Shown here: piece after piece, positions 27,823-35,557 of the stretch
Position numbering within the stretch: position 1 is the first letter of the stretch
Layout of the letters: each line of letters opens with the position of its first letter
Source of the DNA: Belliella baltica DSM 15883
GTDB taxonomy: Bacteria > Bacteroidota > Bacteroidia > Cytophagales > Cyclobacteriaceae
Length of the DNA: 64,000 nucleotides
NCBI RefSeq assembly: GCF_000265405.1
Contig: NC_018010.1
Span: forward strand, 3,431,501-3,495,500
Direction: 5' to 3'
Notes under the pieces: model-generated
What the model saw: the letters and a program-made list of their open reading frames with translations, nothing else
Databases searched by the model: none
Told to the model about the DNA's origin: nothing
Made by a program: the position numbers and the translations under genes

Positions 27823-28584
27823 TTAATTTGCAATGATTACCTCGACATTGTTGCGCTCAAGCATTTTCACAAATTCAGGCTCAATATCTTTATCCGTGAT
27901 TACTTTGTGGATTTTGTTGAATCCAGCAATAAAAGCAAAACCGATTTTTTTGAACTTTGAGGAATCTGCTACTACAATCACTTCTTCAGCAATGTCAATC
28001 ATCAATTGATTCAAATAAGCTTCTTCCATATGGTAGGTATATACTCCTACATCAGATTTAAAACCATCCACTCCCAAAAAAAGTTTGTTGCAATGCAATT
28101 GCTTAAAATTTCTTTCTGCCATAGGACCTACAAGAGACATTGAAAATTCCTTCAAAAAGCCACCTGGAACCATTACGTCAAGATTATCGAAGTTTGCCAG
28201 ATTGTTTATAATATCTAAGGCATTACTGATAACAGAAAGTCTTTCGAATTTCCCAAGATTATTGGAGATTTCGAAGGTTGTAGTTCCAGAATCTAAAATG
28301 ATAGAATCATTCTCTTGAATGATTTTTGCTGCTGCTTTGCCAATTGCTTTTTTAGCATCTAGATTGATCTTTTTCTTTTCAGTTACTGGAATTGCTAAGG
28401 TATTTGTTTTGAATGCTCCACCATGAGCTCTAACCAAAAGTTTATTTCTTTCGAGATTTGCCAAGTCATTTCTAATCGTAACTTCACTAACATTAAACTC
28501 TTTACTTAATTCACTCACATTGACTTGTCCAAAATTATCAAGTGCTTCCAGTATTCTAGAACGTCTTAAGGCTGTTTTTTTCAT
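27823..28584 (-). CDS. DeoR/GlpR-family transcription regulator
   Basis: 253 residues from the ATG at 28584; ten more residues are possible upstream, but MKKTALRRSRILEALDNFGQ is the natural family start. The winged helix covers residues 5-55 (VNVSELSKEFNVSEVTIRNDLANLE). The sugar-phosphate-sensing domain has DSGTTTFEISNNL, the GxDG block (LGVDGF) and VVADSSKFKKIGFAFI. Such proteins repress carbohydrate genes until a phosphorylated sugar binds. The neighbouring SDR gene is the likely partner. Confidence 0.92.
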   Translation of the reverse strand: MKKTALRRSRILEALDNFGQVNVSELSKEFNVSEVTIRNDLANLERNKLLVRAHGGAFKTNTLAIPVTEKKKINLDAKKAIGKAAAKIIQENDSIILDSGTTTFEISNNLGKFERLSVISNALDIINNLANFDNLDVMVPGGFLKEFSMSLVGPMAERNFKQLHCNKLFLGVDGFKSDVGVYTYHMEEAYLNQLMIDIAEEVIVVADSSKFKKIGFAFIAGFNKIHKVITDKDIEPEFVKMLERNNVEVIIAN

Positions 28585-28873
28585 TTTATATTCCGTTAAT
28601 ACTTTTAAGTGCATCTAGTTTATACACTCATTAAATTCAAATATTTCAACTACTTATTGTTTTTCAAAAGACACAACTATCAATTAGGTATCATATACTT
28701 TCCTATTAAACCTAATAAATAAGAATTGTGATTGAAATATATGTAAAAAAACTTTCATTATTTAAAAAATCGAAAGATTTAATAAATAATTTAACCTTTC
28801 GATTTAAACAAATTAAAATTGAATAATCATTTAATAAAACTATAAATTCTAATTTATTCCCAAATGTTCAAAA

Positions 28874-29698
28874 TCATCCAACTTTAACCGATGTCATGGT
28901 CAACGAACCTGCCACAGCTTGGTCATTGAAAAGAGATAACTCCTCCCCTTTCTCCTGCAAGCCTAAGGTGTAAAGTAAAGGCAGATAATGTTCCGGTGTG
29001 GGAATGGCTAAATCAAAAGCTTTTCCCTGTGAACGAAAGTTAATCAGGGAGCGGTGATCACCACTGTGGATGAAGTTTTTCATAGTCTCATTGGCTTCTA
29101 TAGCCCAATCAAACCCATAATTTTCATTCATCTTGCCCCATGCCAACATCCTGAGGTTGTGTACCATATTTCCACTCCCAATGATCAGTACTCCTTTTTC
29201 CCGAAGGGACTTCAACTCCGCCGCAAGTTCATAGTGGTATTGCGGAGTTTGGTAATGATCCAAGCTCATCTGTACCACTGGAATATCCGCATTTGGATAT
29301 AAATGCTTGATCACAGACCAAGCTCCATGATCAAGTCCCCATTTATCATCCATTTCAACATTGGTTTTTGTAATCAATCCCTGAGTTTCCCTCGCAAGAT
29401 CTGGGCTACCAGGTGCTGGGTACTGTACATCAAAAAGTGCCTGAGGAAATCCGCCAAAATCATGGATGGTAGGCGGATGCTGCATAGCTGTAACCAAGGT
29501 GCCTTTCGTTTCCCAATGGGCGGAAATACACAAAATGGCATTTGGCTTCGGGATTTCTTTAGCAATATTCCTGAATCCTGCCACAAATTCATTTTCTTCA
29601 ATACCATTCATGGGACTTCCATGCCCAAGGAATAATACAGGCATTTTTTGGGTCTTACCCAAAGAATCTGTCATCTTGTTGAGTTCTTTCAGTTTCAT
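28874..29698 (-). CDS. ygiD: 4,5-DOPA-extradiol-dioxygenase-like protein
   Basis: 274 residues from the ATG at 29698; the frame is open 14 codons further, but those codons cover a hairpin (29715-29738). LFLGHGSPMNGIEE, CISAHWETKG and the HDFGGFP segment carry the zinc/iron histidines of the LigB-like dioxygenase superfamily, and the length is standard for YgiD. It opens catechol rings such as DOPA in vitro; the physiological substrate in bacteria is unclear. Confidence 0.9.
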   Translation of the reverse strand: MKLKELNKMTDSLGKTQKMPVLFLGHGSPMNGIEENEFVAGFRNIAKEIPKPNAILCISAHWETKGTLVTAMQHPPTIHDFGGFPQALFDVQYPAPGSPDLARETQGLITKTNVEMDDKWGLDHGAWSVIKHLYPNADIPVVQMSLDHYQTPQYHYELAAELKSLREKGVLIIGSGNMVHNLRMLAWGKMNENYGFDWAIEANETMKNFIHSGDHRSLINFRSQGKAFDLAIPTPEHYLPLLYTLGLQEKGEELSLFNDQAVAGSLTMTSVKVG

Positions 29699-29714
29699 AG
29701 TTGATATGGCTAAA

Positions 29715-29738
29715 GGTCCCGCTATTGCTAGCGGGACC
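29715..29738. terminator. hairpin between the DsbA-like and dioxygenase genes
   Basis: Perfect ten-base arms GGTCCCGCTA and TAGCGGGACC. On the minus strand the T-run after it is short, so it is a weak terminator or attenuating hairpin in front of the dioxygenase gene. Confidence 0.5.
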
Positions 29739-29771
29739 AAGGTCTTAAGAAATTTTTCCTATCCATTACAT

Positions 29772-30698
29772 TTATTCCACTACCTTATTTATTTTCCAAA
29801 GAGATCCGTTTTTAGTAGTTTCCTTAACCAACTTTTCTTGAGTTGTTAGAGCATCTAATACTTCCTCTGCTTCTACCCTGCCATAACTTGAAAGCTCCGA
29901 GAATTCTCTTGCGGTAAGAGATGGATATTTGGCAAATAATGCCTCCCAATTTTTCTTGTAATCAGATTTCTTTGCTTCTGGAGCCAATTTGAGCACGGCA
30001 ATTTCATAGAAAGCATAGGCTTTGGTGCCATACACGAATTCAGTGTTTCCCTGATCATCAGAGAAATAAAGTGAGGGAAAACCCCTTACGCCCAACTTCC
30101 TACCAAGCATCAAATCCTCTTCAAACAACCTTTTCGCCGTTCCTTCAAAGTCACTCCTGAACTGTAGTAGATCCAAGCCGACTTTTTCAGCCGCAGCTTT
30201 AAGGTTTTCCCATTTTGAAATATTCTTTTTTTGTAGAAAAACCATTTCTCTAATTTCTCTAAGAAAAGCAATTGCAAGGTCCTCATTCTGCATTTCGGCA
30301 GCTTTGAAGGCAATGGATGGCGGGTAAGAGGAATCCAATGGATCTTCCAACCATACATCCCCATCAATGGGCATGTCATAATGCAAACTTACCTCGTCCC
30401 AATGGTGCGCCACATCCGAAGCCTTACTAATTCCTCCACTACTGTAGCTCCAATCAGGCAACAATCCACCCATTCTGTATTCGATAGCAAGGTGGCTTCC
30501 GTATTCCAGTTTCAGTTTCCTGAGTTGAGGCTCAATCCCCCAGCAGGAAGAACAGATTGGGTCTGTATAGTAGATTACCTTAATAGGCTTGTCAGGTGAA
30601 TGCACCTCCTCATTTTTTATTACTTTTGTTGAGGAATCAGGAATCTCGCACAAACCTGTTTCCAGGTCGCATAATAAGGGGTTATTCTGTTCTATCAT
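29772..30698 (-). CDS. DsbA-family / SpxH-like thioredoxin-fold protein
   Basis: 308 residues. The thioredoxin-like domain begins at IKVIYYTDPICSSCWGIEPQL, with a CxxC pair (CSSC) in the usual place. A helical insertion and the cis-Pro segment VRGFPSLYFSD follow, matching the DsbA/FrnE/SpxH group. SpxH proteins deliver substrates to ClpXP; FrnE types are oxidoreductases. No signal peptide is visible, so it should be cytoplasmic. A Crp-type regulator lies 100 bp upstream on the same strand. Confidence 0.85.
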   Translation of the reverse strand: MIEQNNPLLCDLETGLCEIPDSSTKVIKNEEVHSPDKPIKVIYYTDPICSSCWGIEPQLRKLKLEYGSHLAIEYRMGGLLPDWSYSSGGISKASDVAHHWDEVSLHYDMPIDGDVWLEDPLDSSYPPSIAFKAAEMQNEDLAIAFLREIREMVFLQKKNISKWENLKAAAEKVGLDLLQFRSDFEGTAKRLFEEDLMLGRKLGVRGFPSLYFSDDQGNTEFVYGTKAYAFYEIAVLKLAPEAKKSDYKKNWEALFAKYPSLTAREFSELSSYGRVEAEEVLDALTTQEKLVKETTKNGSLWKINKVVE

Positions 30699-30798
30699 CT
30701 TGATTAATTTTGATTGAGTATTTGCTAAACTTTAGCTACAAAATTACCCCATACCAAAGCCCTTTCCATTGATTTAAATCAAGAAAAAAATCTATAGA

Positions 30799-31383
30799 TT
30801 ATTTACGCTTGGCCAACTTCTTCCTCACCCGACTGAGGGTTTCGGGAGTAAGGCCCAAGTAGGAAGCAATCATGTGTTGGGGCACCCTTTGTACGATTTC
30901 CGGATATTTTTTTACAAAGTCTGTGTACCGCTGCTCAACAGGCAGACTTAAGGTAAAAGAATGGCGTCGTTGAAGAGCGATATAGGCCCCTGTGATAAGA
31001 AGACGGAAATAGGTTTCATATTTAGGTTGTGTCCTGAGCAACTCATCATGGGCAGCCTTACTCATAAGTACCAATTCACTGTCTTCAAGGGTGTCAATAT
31101 GGTAAGTGGCAGGTTCCTCGCTAAGAAAACTCAACAGATCTCCGACTGTCCAACCTTCAATGGCAAACTGTATGATGTGCTCATTCCCATTTTCAATAGA
31201 ATACTTTCTCAAGGAGCCCTTATTCACAAAAGCATAACTTTTGCAAACCTCTCCTTCCTGGAGAAAGGATTGTTTTTTCCTGATTTTCCTGAGTGTAAGA
31301 TAGGATTGAATCTGCTCTTGTTCCTCTTTTGTGAGTGGAACCTTCTCATTGAATTGTTGAAAATAGAAATCGTATAGAGCCAT
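30799..31383 (-). CDS. Crp/Fnr-family transcription regulator
   Basis: 194 residues from the ATG at 31383. A cyclic-nucleotide-binding-like beta roll covers roughly 20-130, and the helix-turn-helix is at the end (VPQHMIASYLGLTPETLSRVRKKL). It lacks the Cys residues of Fnr, so it is a Bacteroidota-type Crp with unknown effector. It probably regulates the DsbA-like and dioxygenase genes downstream. Confidence 0.88.
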   Translation of the reverse strand: MALYDFYFQQFNEKVPLTKEEQEQIQSYLTLRKIRKKQSFLQEGEVCKSYAFVNKGSLRKYSIENGNEHIIQFAIEGWTVGDLLSFLSEEPATYHIDTLEDSELVLMSKAAHDELLRTQPKYETYFRLLITGAYIALQRRHSFTLSLPVEQRYTDFVKKYPEIVQRVPQHMIASYLGLTPETLSRVRKKLAKRK

Positions 31384-31538
31384 AGAACGTAAAATTAACA
31401 AAGCGATAGTCTCTGATGATGGTCTTTACTAAGTCCGTTCATGCTTTAGTGACATTTTATAGGTTTGTTATTGAACTTTTTGGAAAATCTGAAATGGTTC
31501 AAATGATGACCTAAGGCAATTTGGCTATTTTTGCAGCC

Positions 31539-32174
31539 ATGAAAAAGAAAAAGTTGAAGAAGTCACTACAAAAAGCCCGATACATTGTATATAGGGAGAC
31601 TAGGCACAACCCAAAGGATAATGCATGGTCTTTTTTTGGAGGCTTTTTGGGTTTAAGTACAATAGGCATACTTCAAGGGCTCTTCCACACTGATGACAAT
31701 TCAGATATTCTATTTTTAATTGGAGCATTTGGAGCAACCACAGTTATTTTATTTGGTAATCCTCACGGTCCTTTTGCTCAGCCTAGAAATTTATTTTTAG
31801 GGAGCTTAATCTCAGCAGCTATTGGTGTTACAGTTTATAGGTTTTTTTACATTGAATCTATGATCTGGTTTTCACCTGCATTGTCTGTTTCATTGGCCAT
31901 TCTTGCCATGCAATACACCAAAACCTTACATCCTCCAGGAGGTGCTATTGCCTTAATTGCCAACATCGGTTCAGATGAAATTAAATCCATGGGCTACTTT
32001 TATATCATCAACCCAGTTCTGACGGGCATTATCATTCTTTTTGTAATGGCCATTTTATTCAATAATTTTTCAAAAAACAGGATTTATCCATACAAAGAAG
32101 TTGAAATCAGGCCTTTAAAATATGGGGAGAAAGTCTATTTTTGGAAAAAGAAATCCAACCTGACTGAACTTTAA
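31539..32174 (+). CDS. HPP-family membrane protein
   Basis: 211 residues from ATG 31539; an upstream TTG in frame adds six codons but lies in the promoter. The HPP domain has about five membrane helices and the conserved blocks FGATTVILFGNPHGPFAQPRN and TLHPPGGAIALIA, the second carrying the HPP motif that names the family. Some members have been linked to nitrite transport in plastids. A TATTTTTG -7 box at 31526-31533 ends 5 bp before the ATG, implying a leaderless mRNA. The adjacent nitric-oxide-type island makes a nitrogen-oxide link attractive but unproven. Confidence 0.88.
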   Translation: MKKKKLKKSLQKARYIVYRETRHNPKDNAWSFFGGFLGLSTIGILQGLFHTDDNSDILFLIGAFGATTVILFGNPHGPFAQPRNLFLGSLISAAIGVTVYRFFYIESMIWFSPALSVSLAILAMQYTKTLHPPGGAIALIANIGSDEIKSMGYFYIINPVLTGIIILFVMAILFNNFSKNRIYPYKEVEIRPLKYGEKVYFWKKKSNLTEL

Positions 32175-32178
32175 GCAA

Positions 32179-32493
32179 ATGACTGGTTCCTCAGAACTTC
32201 AAAAAGTACTTCAAAAAATTCAGGCTGGGAAATTTCAGGAGATGATCAATTCTATACAACAAAAACTAGACCTAGTTTACCTGCCTGACAACAAGCCCAC
32301 TGGCAATCTTTGTCTTCGAGAATCCGAAGAAGTTCGGGATGAATACAGAACCCATTTCTCAAGCCTTGATCTCGCATACTATCTTGTAGGAATTGATTTT
32401 GAAGAAAGGTTCAAGAATAATTCTAATGCCGCTAATCCAAAGTCAACTGAAATGTTTTGGCTAGGTGTCAGCATTGGTTTTGGGAAAGTCTGA
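32179..32493 (+). CDS. hypothetical protein
   Basis: 104 residues, starting four bases after the HPP stop, so probably co-transcribed. It is a soluble helical protein with one Cys and no recognisable domain; the C-terminus is EMFWLGVSIGFGKV. I do not recognise the family. It may act with the HPP membrane protein. Confidence 0.5.
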   Translation: MTGSSELQKVLQKIQAGKFQEMINSIQQKLDLVYLPDNKPTGNLCLRESEEVRDEYRTHFSSLDLAYYLVGIDFEERFKNNSNAANPKSTEMFWLGVSIGFGKV

Positions 32494-33168
32494 ACCAACA
32501 TCCTAGCTCCTCGAAAATTGTAAATCCGGGGTACTGAACAAAGGAATTTTTAATCCCGCATACGAACGATTAAACCTGATATGAAATAAGTTGGATTGCA
32601 ATTCCTGTTTATCTTTAGTTCGGTATTGCAAATCCCGGAAAGCCCATTTAATCGGTTTTGGCTTTTCCATATTGCGTTGATAATTAAGTTATGGGACTTC
32701 TCCCACTCTCCCGAAAATAATTGATCTTTATAAGAAACATCTCTGCCATTCTCCCACCCTGCCATTTGGCTCTTTCAGCTTTTTCTCCCTCAAAAAGTTC
32801 ATCCACAGTCGATCATCAAGTCTATCTTCCTTAGTTTCATACTTTTCTATATAAAAATCCGATAGAAATCTCTTCTTTTAGTTTAAATGATCGTATCTTT
32901 CGCGAAATGAATCCCAAAGCAAAAATATCGACCACTTCGATTGCTCTTATGCAAGGGAATTCTATGCAATTTTTGAAATCAGCACACAGCAAGGCCTTTG
33001 TAACTAAGCCCCTGCTATCTCTTTAAAAACGTGCTTTAGCAGGGGAACCATTCCCTTTCACTTCTAGGGTAAATTCTATCAATTTCCGACTAATATAGCC
33101 AAGCTCCTTTTAGGTCTGCTGTATTTGTTCGGCTATCTATATTTCACAAAAATCAAACGTAATCAATC
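32494..33168. other. 675 bp without a normal gene: duplicated fragments
   Basis: Bases 32654-32809 copy 34195-34350 (3' part of the truncated-haemoglobin gene plus the first bases of the hemerythrin gene) with few changes. From 32810 the sequence copies 40459 onward (end of the MarR gene and the upstream region of the GreA/GreB-like gene). A 39-codon frame at 32907-33026 and a CCCCTGCTA/TAGCAGGGG hairpin (33009-33045) occur in the upstream part of the Gre-like gene. The 72-codon frame at 32550-32765 (minus) covers the fused fragment and is not a gene. Confidence 0.85.
32654..32809 (-). pseudogene. 3' fragment of the truncated haemoglobin gene (partial copy)
   Basis: 156 bp nearly identical to 34195-34350. 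It contains the last third of the globin gene in the same orientation, and ends abruptly where the second duplicated block begins. The copied part lacks the haem-binding core and has no start codon, so it cannot make a globin. Confidence 0.85.
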
Positions 33169-33561
33169 ATGGTACCTATCATCAAAAAATCAGACGAAAA
33201 AGCGCTTTCCGAACTTATGGGAAGTATCCCTTCAAGCGGAAGAACCAAAGAATTGGGAGTTTTACAATCGGAACTCAGAAGAGCCAAAATAGTGGCTGAC
33301 AATAAAATTTCCGAGAAAGTCATACAGCTTGGTTCCAGCTTTGAAATTATCGACATCGCAAGTGGGAGAAGACTACAGTTTACGCTTACCTTTCCCAAAA
33401 ATGCCAATTTAGCAGAGCAGAAGCTTTCTATCCTTTCACCATTGGGTGTAGCCTTGATCGGGTTTCAGGAGGGAAAAGTAATAGAATGGAACCTGCCTGC
33501 AGGAACACGTAAATTCAAAATTGAAAAAGTATCTCAATCAGAAAGTATCCTATCGCTCTAA
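33169..33561 (+). CDS. GreA/GreB-family C-terminal domain protein (Rnk-like), copy 1
   Basis: 130 residues. The C-terminal half (GSSFEIIDIASGRRLQFTLTFP...LSILSPLGVALIGFQEGKVIEWNLP) is the FKBP-like GreA/GreB C-terminal domain. The coiled-coil N-terminus is too short to reach the polymerase active site, as in Rnk-type regulators. It probably binds RNA polymerase and modulates transcription. The second copy at 40818-41210 differs at one residue (Gly18 here, Glu18 there). A strong terminator follows. Confidence 0.85.
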   Translation: MVPIIKKSDEKALSELMGSIPSSGRTKELGVLQSELRRAKIVADNKISEKVIQLGSSFEIIDIASGRRLQFTLTFPKNANLAEQKLSILSPLGVALIGFQEGKVIEWNLPAGTRKFKIEKVSQSESILSL

Positions 33562-33597
33562 AAAATCCTTCCCCTACACCGAGGGGAAGGATTTTTT
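33560..33597 (+). terminator. intrinsic terminator of Gre-like copy 1
   Basis: Fifteen-base arms AAAAAATCCTTCCCC and complement around eight bases, ending in six T. It overlaps the stop codon region of the gene. Confidence 0.92.
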
Positions 33598-33737
33598 GTT
33601 GGAGGAATACCTATATCTAAATAGGGGTAACTCCTCGGAATTTGAAATTCCAAGACTCAGATATCTGGAATTTTCAAAACCAGCTCAAAGGTGACTTGGG
33701 TAAATGGATTGCAAATCCTGAATTGTATAAAATGATA

Positions 33738-34211
33738 TTAAGATTCCCTTTCCCAGAATTTATCATTCCAATCTTCAGTATAATTTTCATGCTCAAGACT
33801 ATTTTCCAAAGTTGAAAACACTGAACTATCAGCTACGATTTGAATCATATTGAACAATCCTCTTTCTTCAAATCGGATATGTTTTTCAAGCTCCTCTTCC
33901 AACAAGCTAAGAGTCTTATATATGTTATCTTCATCCAAAAACAACCGCTTAATTCTCCTGTGCTCAGCCAGAGCCTTTTTCACCATTTCATGTTCATTTC
34001 CCAAAATTGGAAACAAAAAATCTTCCTCTACCCTGAAATGCTCCTCAAGGTGGCTGTTCCAAAACCAATCCGTATAAGATTTGATCCTGTAAAGTTCTAT
34101 CCCTTTCTTCAATCCCTGTCTTATTTTCCAACAAACCAAGAGACCATAGTGATGATCTCTACTTAATGGCTGTAAGGATTTATGTCGTTTGATAGGTTTT
34201 GGCTTTTCCAT
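33738..34211 (-). CDS. hemerythrin-domain protein
   Basis: 157 residues of four-helix hemerythrin type with His/Glu ligands in LSRDHHYGLLVCWK, HLEEHFRVEEDFLFP, EHRRIKRLFL and LEKHIRFEERGLF. A non-haem di-iron site is expected; relatives bind oxygen or nitric oxide or repair damaged iron centres (RIC/YtfE-like function). It is the last gene of the oxidase operon, 13 bp after the truncated haemoglobin, which supports a nitric-oxide stress role. Confidence 0.85.
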   Translation of the reverse strand: MEKPKPIKRHKSLQPLSRDHHYGLLVCWKIRQGLKKGIELYRIKSYTDWFWNSHLEEHFRVEEDFLFPILGNEHEMVKKALAEHRRIKRLFLDEDNIYKTLSLLEEELEKHIRFEERGLFNMIQIVADSSVFSTLENSLEHENYTEDWNDKFWERES

Positions 34212-34224
34212 TTTGCGTTGATAA

Positions 34225-34614
34225 TTAAGTTATGGGACTACTCCCACTCTCCCGAAAATAATTGATCTTTATAAGAAACATCTCTGCCATTCTCCCACCC
34301 TGCCATTTGGCTCTTTCAGCTTTTTCTCCCTCAAAAAGTTCATCCACAGTTTCATTGAATAATGATACCCACCTTTTAAAATGTCTTTCTTCCACAGGCA
34401 TATGGGCATGAGGTGTAAATGGACTTCCGAAATAGGTGTGGTCTTCTAACAGCACGGTTTCCCAAAATCTGTACATCTTATCCAGATGCTCTGGCCATTT
34501 GTTCTGAATAATTTGTTCAAATATCTCTCCTAACAATTCGTCCTTGCGAACTTTGCTGTAGAAGCTGTCCACCAATTGTTCGATTTCTTTTCTGCTTTCT
34601 ATCTTAACTCGCAT
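34225..34614 (-). CDS. group III truncated haemoglobin
   Basis: 129 residues with the 2-on-2 globin pattern of group III: IEQLVDSFYSKVRKDELLGEIF, WPEHLDKMYRFWETVLL, and FTPHAHMPVEERHFKRWVSLF with the proximal His in the HFKRW segment. It probably binds oxygen or nitric oxide in the cytoplasm. It sits between the hemerythrin and the membrane accessory gene, with gaps of 2-13 bp, so belongs to the oxidase operon. A fragment of this gene is duplicated at 32654-32809. Confidence 0.9.
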   Translation of the reverse strand: MRVKIESRKEIEQLVDSFYSKVRKDELLGEIFEQIIQNKWPEHLDKMYRFWETVLLEDHTYFGSPFTPHAHMPVEERHFKRWVSLFNETVDELFEGEKAERAKWQGGRMAEMFLIKINYFRESGSSPIT

Positions 34615-34616
34615 CT

Positions 34617-35039
34617 TTAAAAGAATGATTTATAAAACTGGGGATCCCAATACATGATCAAATAAAACATCGCAAACCCCACAAATCCGATCACCAATGC
34701 CCAAACCCACGCCGGAATACCTTTAGGTGTCTCTGATCCACGTATCAAAAAGAAATCATTCTTTTCGCTTCCATAGGAATTGATGGTAATGGGAACTTTT
34801 TCATTCACCACTTCGCCATCTTTTAGTCCTACCACAGCAATGGAAGGTCCATTCCTGACTTCAAAAGGGAGTGTCCTGATCCCTTCTTTTCCAGAAGATG
34901 ATCGCGCAACAATTTTCAATTCATGCTTGCCATCGGGAATCTTGCTTGTATCCAAGACAAACTTGGTAGGCGGAGCAAACTCCACAAATGGCTGAGGATC
35001 ATCATCTAGGTAAACCTTAATTATTCTATTGTCTTCCAT
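34617..35039 (-). CDS. Ig-like domain protein with C-terminal membrane anchor
   Basis: 140 residues. The N-terminal 100 residues form a beta-sandwich-like region (FVLDTSKIPDGKHELKIVARSS is the recognisable Ig-like pattern). One C-terminal membrane helix (IPAWVWALVIGFVGFAMFYLIMYW) anchors it. No haem motif is present. Its place in the oxidase operon suggests an assembly or accessory role. Not recognised as a named family. Confidence 0.7.
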   Translation of the reverse strand: MEDNRIIKVYLDDDPQPFVEFAPPTKFVLDTSKIPDGKHELKIVARSSSGKEGIRTLPFEVRNGPSIAVVGLKDGEVVNEKVPITINSYGSEKNDFFLIRGSETPKGIPAWVWALVIGFVGFAMFYLIMYWDPQFYKSFF

Positions 35040-35040
35040 A

Positions 35041-35316
35041 TTAAAAATCTTTTACTAGGTTTTTGATATGGGAAGAATGCTGCTCTCCGGGTTTCCACAA
35101 AAGCTTGGCACTGTAAAAGAGCACAATCACTACCAAAATGGTAGCTCCCCCTACTACCATATTGTCCCAAAACTGAAGCGGCCCCACACCGTGAGAAATA
35201 TCCTGTAAAATTTCAGGCTGATTTCTTCTACATACTTCACAGGCCAATACACTCCCCTGTAGGAAAAAGAGAGTCAAAGGCAAGTAGATTATAATTTTAA
35301 AAGCAAATCTCTTCAT
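35041..35316 (-). CDS. small membrane protein with CxxC, oxidase-operon
   Basis: 91 residues. It has a signal or anchor helix, then LACEVCRRNQPEIL with a CxxC pair, then a second membrane helix (MVVGGATILVVIVLFYSAKLLW). The cysteine pair faces the periplasm if the first helix is a signal peptide, and could handle copper or haem for the oxidase. The family is not recognised. Confidence 0.65.
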   Translation of the reverse strand: MKRFAFKIIIYLPLTLFFLQGSVLACEVCRRNQPEILQDISHGVGPLQFWDNMVVGGATILVVIVLFYSAKLLWKPGEQHSSHIKNLVKDF

Positions 35317-35320
35317 ATTC

Positions 35321-35554
35321 TTACCTCCAATAATTGTTGGCCATGGCGATGGTTTGAAATTCTACAGCTACCACCTGAGCAGATGCAATCAACTGGGCAG
35401 TATCCTCTGCATAGGACTTCCTCAGAGACTTCCGGATTTCTGGATCAGTTTGTATTTCAGCAATAGATTTCCGTGCCAATTTGACCGCCAAATCTCTCCC
35501 CTCTTGTGGAGTACTGGTGATTAAGCTTGTCAATTCATTTCCTGCATTTGTCAT
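35321..35554 (-). CDS. small hypothetical protein, oxidase-operon
   Basis: 77 residues, helical and soluble, without cysteines or membrane helices. It starts three bases after the stop of the fused cytochrome gene and ends four bases before the CxxC membrane protein gene. Tight packing argues that it is a real gene, but the function is unknown. Confidence 0.6.
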   Translation of the reverse strand: MTNAGNELTSLITSTPQEGRDLAVKLARKSIAEIQTDPEIRKSLRKSYAEDTAQLIASAQVVAVEFQTIAMANNYWR

Positions 35555-35557
35555 GTC

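Larger units (their letters stand above)
32810..33600. repeat. 791 bp direct repeat, left copy
   Basis: Matches 40459-41249 with about three base differences (for example near 33105, 33222 and 33255). It holds the upstream region, the Gre-like gene and its terminator. Together the two copies bracket the oxidase/globin island. Confidence 0.95.

Noticed and set aside
32550..32765. 72-codon minus frame as a gene
   Set aside because: It runs across the fused duplicate fragment and continues out of globin frame; no family resemblance.
32494..33168. tRNA or riboswitch in the long gap
   Set aside because: No cloverleaf or known aptamer pattern was seen; the content is explained by duplicated fragments.
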